DNA from: Ectocarpus siliculosus
Lineage: Eukaryota > Sar > Phaeophyceae > Ectocarpales > Ectocarpaceae
Length of the DNA: 64,000 bases
NCBI GenBank assembly: GCA_000310025.1
Contig: FN649726.1
Span: forward strand, 1,324,088-1,388,087
Direction: 5' to 3'
Shown here: positions 61,628-64,000 of the stretch, one piece after another
Position numbering within the stretch: the first letter of the stretch is position 1
Layout: every line of letters starts with the position of its first letter
Notes under the pieces: generated by a model
What the model saw: only the letters and a program-made list of their open reading frames with translations
The model's database searches: none
What the model was told of the DNA's origin: nothing
Translations under genes and position numbers: made by a program

Positions 61628-63117
61628 TCGCTCTCTCTCTCTCTCTTCTCCCTTTCCCCGAAGGCCTTATCTTGGAGCGAAAATCTCCACGAGAAGTCTA
61701 CGCTCTCGGGAGCATAGCATCGGGGGTGGGAGTTGGATATGTCTCCCTGGCTATTGGGAAGGTAAGGGTACAGCAGTAGTAGGCAACGCCAAGAACGGCG
61801 TCGGGCGTGCGGTTAAGCCGCAAGCGATCGTCCATGCACACGGAGGTTTGCTCCCTCCCGAACCGCCGTAAAGTTTTCTTGTACAGATTTTGTCGAGTAC
61901 CCGCCACTTGTCCCGAGAGAGGAAAACCCAGCGGTTAACAACGAAGCGGTTATTTGGCTCAGTAATAGCTTTGGCGAGGATAAGTTGTCTTGGTTTTAGT
62001 AGGGGGTACGTGGTGCGGATGGGGTTAGGGTTGGAGATAGGGATACGTACCCCCCCCTCTCTATTTCATAGATTGATAATATAACCCTCGTAAAGACGGC
62101 CCTTTTGGCTTGCTGACGGCACGTGGCAGTCATCAGAACGGGTTGGTGTCCGGGTGCGAGAGAATCAAAGATTTTTTTTCGACGAGATTTTTCCTAGAGC
62201 TCAGGTGTGTGACCGCTCACCACGATCGCGGCGCGCTACAGTATGTATGTAGACCATGAAGAAAGATAGGGACCATTGGCATAATCATGTTCGTATCCGA
62301 AAGTTCCTTAAATTTTCAAACAGAGTTGATATGCCGTACAATCGCGTACTAGCCTTTGAACTGGTGTGTTGTGTAGCGTGACCGACGTGGTATTGTCCTT
62401 GCTTCGTCCGGTTGGCCCTTCCCTACTTCTCGCCAGCTCAACACGAGTAGACTCCGAACCCATCACCTCTGCCGCGTGTGCCTACTGTGCTGCACTTCGC
62501 TTTCCGCAGGTGTTGCCGACTAACCCCGCGGCCATGGGTTTTTTTTTCTACCTCGCGAACTTTGGGACTTCGTGCTACGGGCAGGCTGCGACAACCACGG
62601 TCCTCCGAAGCTTTCCAGCGTCGGACAGAGGCAAGGTACGACCCAAGCTACCTCCTCCCTCCTCCTCCTCCTCCTCCGTTTCGAGTGCTTGTACCTTGGT
62701 TAGGCACTTTTTTTTCGTTGCCTGCTCCTTTGGTTCCAATTGGCCGGGGTGATGTTGCCTGTTAATCTTGTGCCATCTTTCATTTTTTTTCATCCTTCAT
62801 AAGGAGTATTTAGTACTTCTACGCATTTTCTTCGCAGTTTTTGATTGCTACGAGTATCACGCATTGCTCCTCAGTTTTCCATGGATACCGCGCGCGTTCT
62901 CTCGTCGCTCCAGGTTGCCGGTGCCATCAAGTCCATTTTTGGGCTGAGTTCCGCCGTCCTATCGGTACTGTACGCCGGGCTGTTCGGATCGGTCGGGGTA
63001 GGGCGGTTCTTGCTTTTTCTGAGTATTGGGGTGCCGCTAGTGGGCACGATATCGTCGGTGCCGATCAACGTCGTGCCCCCCAAGCACTTGTCGTACGCGA
63101 CGGAGCGAGTTCAGGGG
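54353..63117 (+). CDS. Nodulin-like major facilitator transporter, 5 exons, 3' end beyond the window
   Basis: Probable multi-pass membrane transporter of the nodulin-like MFS branch. Exons: 54353-54447, 54995-55110, 61664-61761, 62510-62635, 62914-63117; 213 residues, all junctions in phase. The start MILRRWTLGP precedes a first membrane helix (SRWSVLAAACCVNLFTLYSY). Next come YGLFSDTLKDSLGFSQSAVD, the loop GLILERKSPR, a helix-rich stretch, and then VLRSFPASDRGKVAGAIKSI with FGLSSAVLSVLYAGLFG. These match the order of motifs in the N-terminal half of nodulin-like proteins (the NFPxxRGTVVGILKGxxGLSGA region). The last exon here ends in phase 0 with a GTGAGT donor, and the remaining helices must lie past 64000 or in unrecognised exons. 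The substrate is not inferable. The intron 55111-61663 is 6.55 kb and packed with repeats. A transcription start close to the divergent lumen-protein gene (53792) is likely. Confidence 0.88.
56098..56200 (+). repeat. Dispersed repeat family A copy
   Basis: Begins TGTGACCACGGGAATCGA and ends GGAACGGTTTTTAATGTGAA followed by GACAACAAC. It is very similar to the inverted copy at 58909-59006. It lies in the long second intron of the nodulin-like gene. Confidence 0.7.
56520..56870. repeat. Repeat block of GTACCCACTTTTGTCC-like words
   Basis: Variants of (A)CCCACTTTTGTCC and its inverse GGACAAAAGTGGGTAC recur about eight times in both orientations. A palindrome GGTGGGTATACCCACC lies near 56764. 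The order suggests a small inverted-repeat element or a cluster of them. Confidence 0.55.
57353..57544 (+). repeat. Dispersed repeat family A copy, longer variant
   Basis: Starts TGTGACCACGGG and ends AACGGTTTTTTGTAATT then GTGAAGACAAC. It has an extra A-rich insertion in the middle (A run at about 57415-57428) that is absent from the other copies. Confidence 0.6.
57795..57895. mobile_element. Degenerate family B element fragment
   Basis: The right end TCGAGTAATCGAGCTTTGAAAATTA (57868-57892; first 20 bases GTAATCGAGCTTTGAAAATT from 57872) matches the right terminus of the copy at 60929-61083. The left part is poorly preserved. Confidence 0.45.
58062..58498 (+). repeat. Left arm of a 436-bp inverted repeat
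   Basis: Nearly identical, in reverse orientation, to 59924-60359. It starts CGAAAAGGCGCAGGGTATAC and ends near TGCATATGCATGTG. It has no recognised coding content. Confidence 0.9.
58909..59006 (-). repeat. Dispersed repeat family A copy, inverted
   Basis: The reverse complement begins TGTGACCACGGGAATCGA and ends AACGGTTTTTAATGTGAAGA. It is the closest relative, in opposite orientation, of 56098-56200. It lies between the two arms of the 436-bp inverted repeat. Confidence 0.7.
59408..59938 (-). pseudogene. LINE-type retrotransposon fragment, C-terminal end of reverse-transcriptase polyprotein
   Basis: The minus-strand reading contains IRQRRLLFAGALVRQPDGRL followed by PKRVMLGEL, then GRGKPEQNWQMCLKDDLKMF. 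This is the pattern found after the reverse-transcriptase domain in many non-LTR elements (the 'RLPK...LFGEL...GRPKKRWKDCLKEDL' region). No catalytic RT domain is present, so it is a 5'-truncated or broken copy. Its upstream end abuts the right arm of the 436-bp inverted repeat. It lies inside the long intron of the nodulin-like gene. Confidence 0.7.
59924..60359 (-). repeat. Right arm of a 436-bp inverted repeat
   Basis: Reverse complement of 58062-58498 with only scattered differences. The spacer between the arms is about 1.43 kb and holds a family A repeat, a GAAAAA-rich tract (59145-59205) and the LINE fragment. Confidence 0.9.
60929..61083. mobile_element. Terminal-inverted-repeat element, family B copy
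   Basis: The left end GGACCGATTTTCAAAGCTCG faces a right end CGAGCTTTGAAGATGGGTT; inner TIR positions match over about 20 bp with a few changes. The interior GTCGAGAGCTTTCCGAAAAT block is shared with the copies at 1-126 and 27466-27620. Confidence 0.75.
61557..61650. repeat. (CT)n microsatellite just upstream of a splice acceptor
   Basis: A CT-dinucleotide array with a few interruptions ends about 15-20 bp before the acceptor of the exon at 61664. It supplies an extreme polypyrimidine tract for that exon. Confidence 0.95.
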
Positions 63118-64000
63118 GTGAGTCAGCTCGTGCGTGTGCATCGGGATGCATACCGCCGTCGCAATGTTGTTGCTGTTGTTGTTGTTGTTGTTGTTCGGCT
63201 GTAGTCGCCATCTCCTCGGCGTTCAGACTAACCGTTCGGACCTCAAGCACGTGGTGATGTCAATCAACATCCATAGCCAACGACTGTCTCGTGGCTGAGA
63301 GTTTTTCATGGACGCCACTCGCATTGTTTACTTTAAATGTAGAGGAACCGAGTGTGCGTGTGCTTGTTGGTGCCTTCTCATGTTCTCTTCACCTCTATCC
63401 TACAAATAGTGTGGCGATGTTTACCAAAAGTTATTCGAAGGTCAGATTTATCGTTGTCTCTCCTAAAGCTGGTCTGAATGACAGAGCGCCCGTAGACGCG
63501 CGGCGGAACGACGTACTTGGTTGTCGAGTATTTTATGCATTATATTACATGACACGGTGGAGTTTGCCCCGTGTTACCTTCAGAGTTTGTTTCCCCTCGT
63601 ATGCAGCATGCTGCTTTCGATCCCGGGTGGTGCGTCACACAGACACCGCAAAAGTACAGACTGGCGCTCAGAGAGCTAGATGGGACGAAACCACACGGCA
63701 CTGGTTCGATATGGCGCTGAGCCTCCTTGTGAGGGCAGTTTGAAGTAGCTGTTATGGTGGGTCTCATGTCGAAAGTCACGCAGACATGCATCCTATTCGC
63801 AATGCGCAGCCCGTAAACCTTAAGCACACATGACCTTCTACCACGCTCTCGTCAAAGTGTGTCCTGCATAATGGCGGACGGTATTTTTCCACACGGCGGA
63901 CAATGTTTTCTCCGCACCGTGTATGTACCGTTGATGAATGATACTTGTACACACCGTACTGATTCTGTTCTGTTCCGATCGCCCCCCCCCCCCACCCCAA
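63118..64000. other. Right-edge region, presumed intron of the nodulin-like gene
   Basis: Starts with the GTGAGT donor after 63117. A TTG-rich microsatellite lies at about 63164-63196 and a C run is at the very end. I could not recognise the next exon of the transporter. Confidence 0.45.

Noticed and set aside
1-64000. CRISPR arrays, bacterial operons, or an integrated virus
   Set aside because: All supported genes are intron-containing eukaryotic genes. The repeats do not have CRISPR geometry, and no viral structural or replication gene was recognised.

Overview
The window is nuclear DNA of an intron-rich photosynthetic eukaryote, most likely a brown alga (Ectocarpus-like stramenopile). The evidence is many short GT-AG exons separated by introns of about 0.2-1.8 kb (one of 6.5 kb), a plant-type single-chain urease, a plastid-lumen protein whose presequence has the heterokont 'SA|F' cleavage motif, an exon of a Notch/LNR-type protein, and many small inverted-repeat elements. 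The organism is an inference. The gene models were assembled by hand from exon translations. Every internal exon reported here keeps the reading frame across its splice junctions.

Layout. 0.8-13.8 kb, plus strand: urease in 21 recovered exons, with only the first coding exon missing. 13.8-21.1 kb: repeat-rich intergenic DNA with a cluster of GTCC/GGAC palindromes, one orphan LNR exon (minus) and two tandem-repeat blocks. 21.1-27.3 kb, minus: a complete 7-exon class II glutamine amidotransferase whose introns hold a tRNA-Trp gene, an AT-rich tract and a 100-N assembly gap that looks artefactual. 28.7-33.2 kb, minus: a DBF4-like regulatory subunit of the CDC7 kinase with a 721-residue disordered C-terminal exon; its first exon was not found. 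36.8-41.6 kb, minus: a complete 5-exon protein with a Rossmann-type glycine motif and a C-terminal membrane segment. 41.9-49.5 kb, plus: a complete 7-exon fusion of a GLOD4-type glyoxalase and a thioredoxin, transcribed divergently from the previous gene across 305 bp. 52.2-53.8 kb, minus: a 4-exon, 174-residue thylakoid-lumen protein with a symmetric twin CX3CX3C motif. 54.4 kb to beyond the right edge, plus: a nodulin-like major facilitator transporter whose second intron is a 6.55-kb nest of repeats, including a LINE 3' end and a pair of 436-bp inverted arms.

The genes do not form a pathway; they are ordinary single-copy nuclear genes. The more unusual points are the GLOD4-thioredoxin fusion, the twin CX3CX3C lumen protein, two degenerate echoes of exon 3' ends inside urease introns, a 1.2-kb fold-back element inside the glyoxalase gene, and a family of about 160-bp terminal-inverted-repeat elements present in at least four places.
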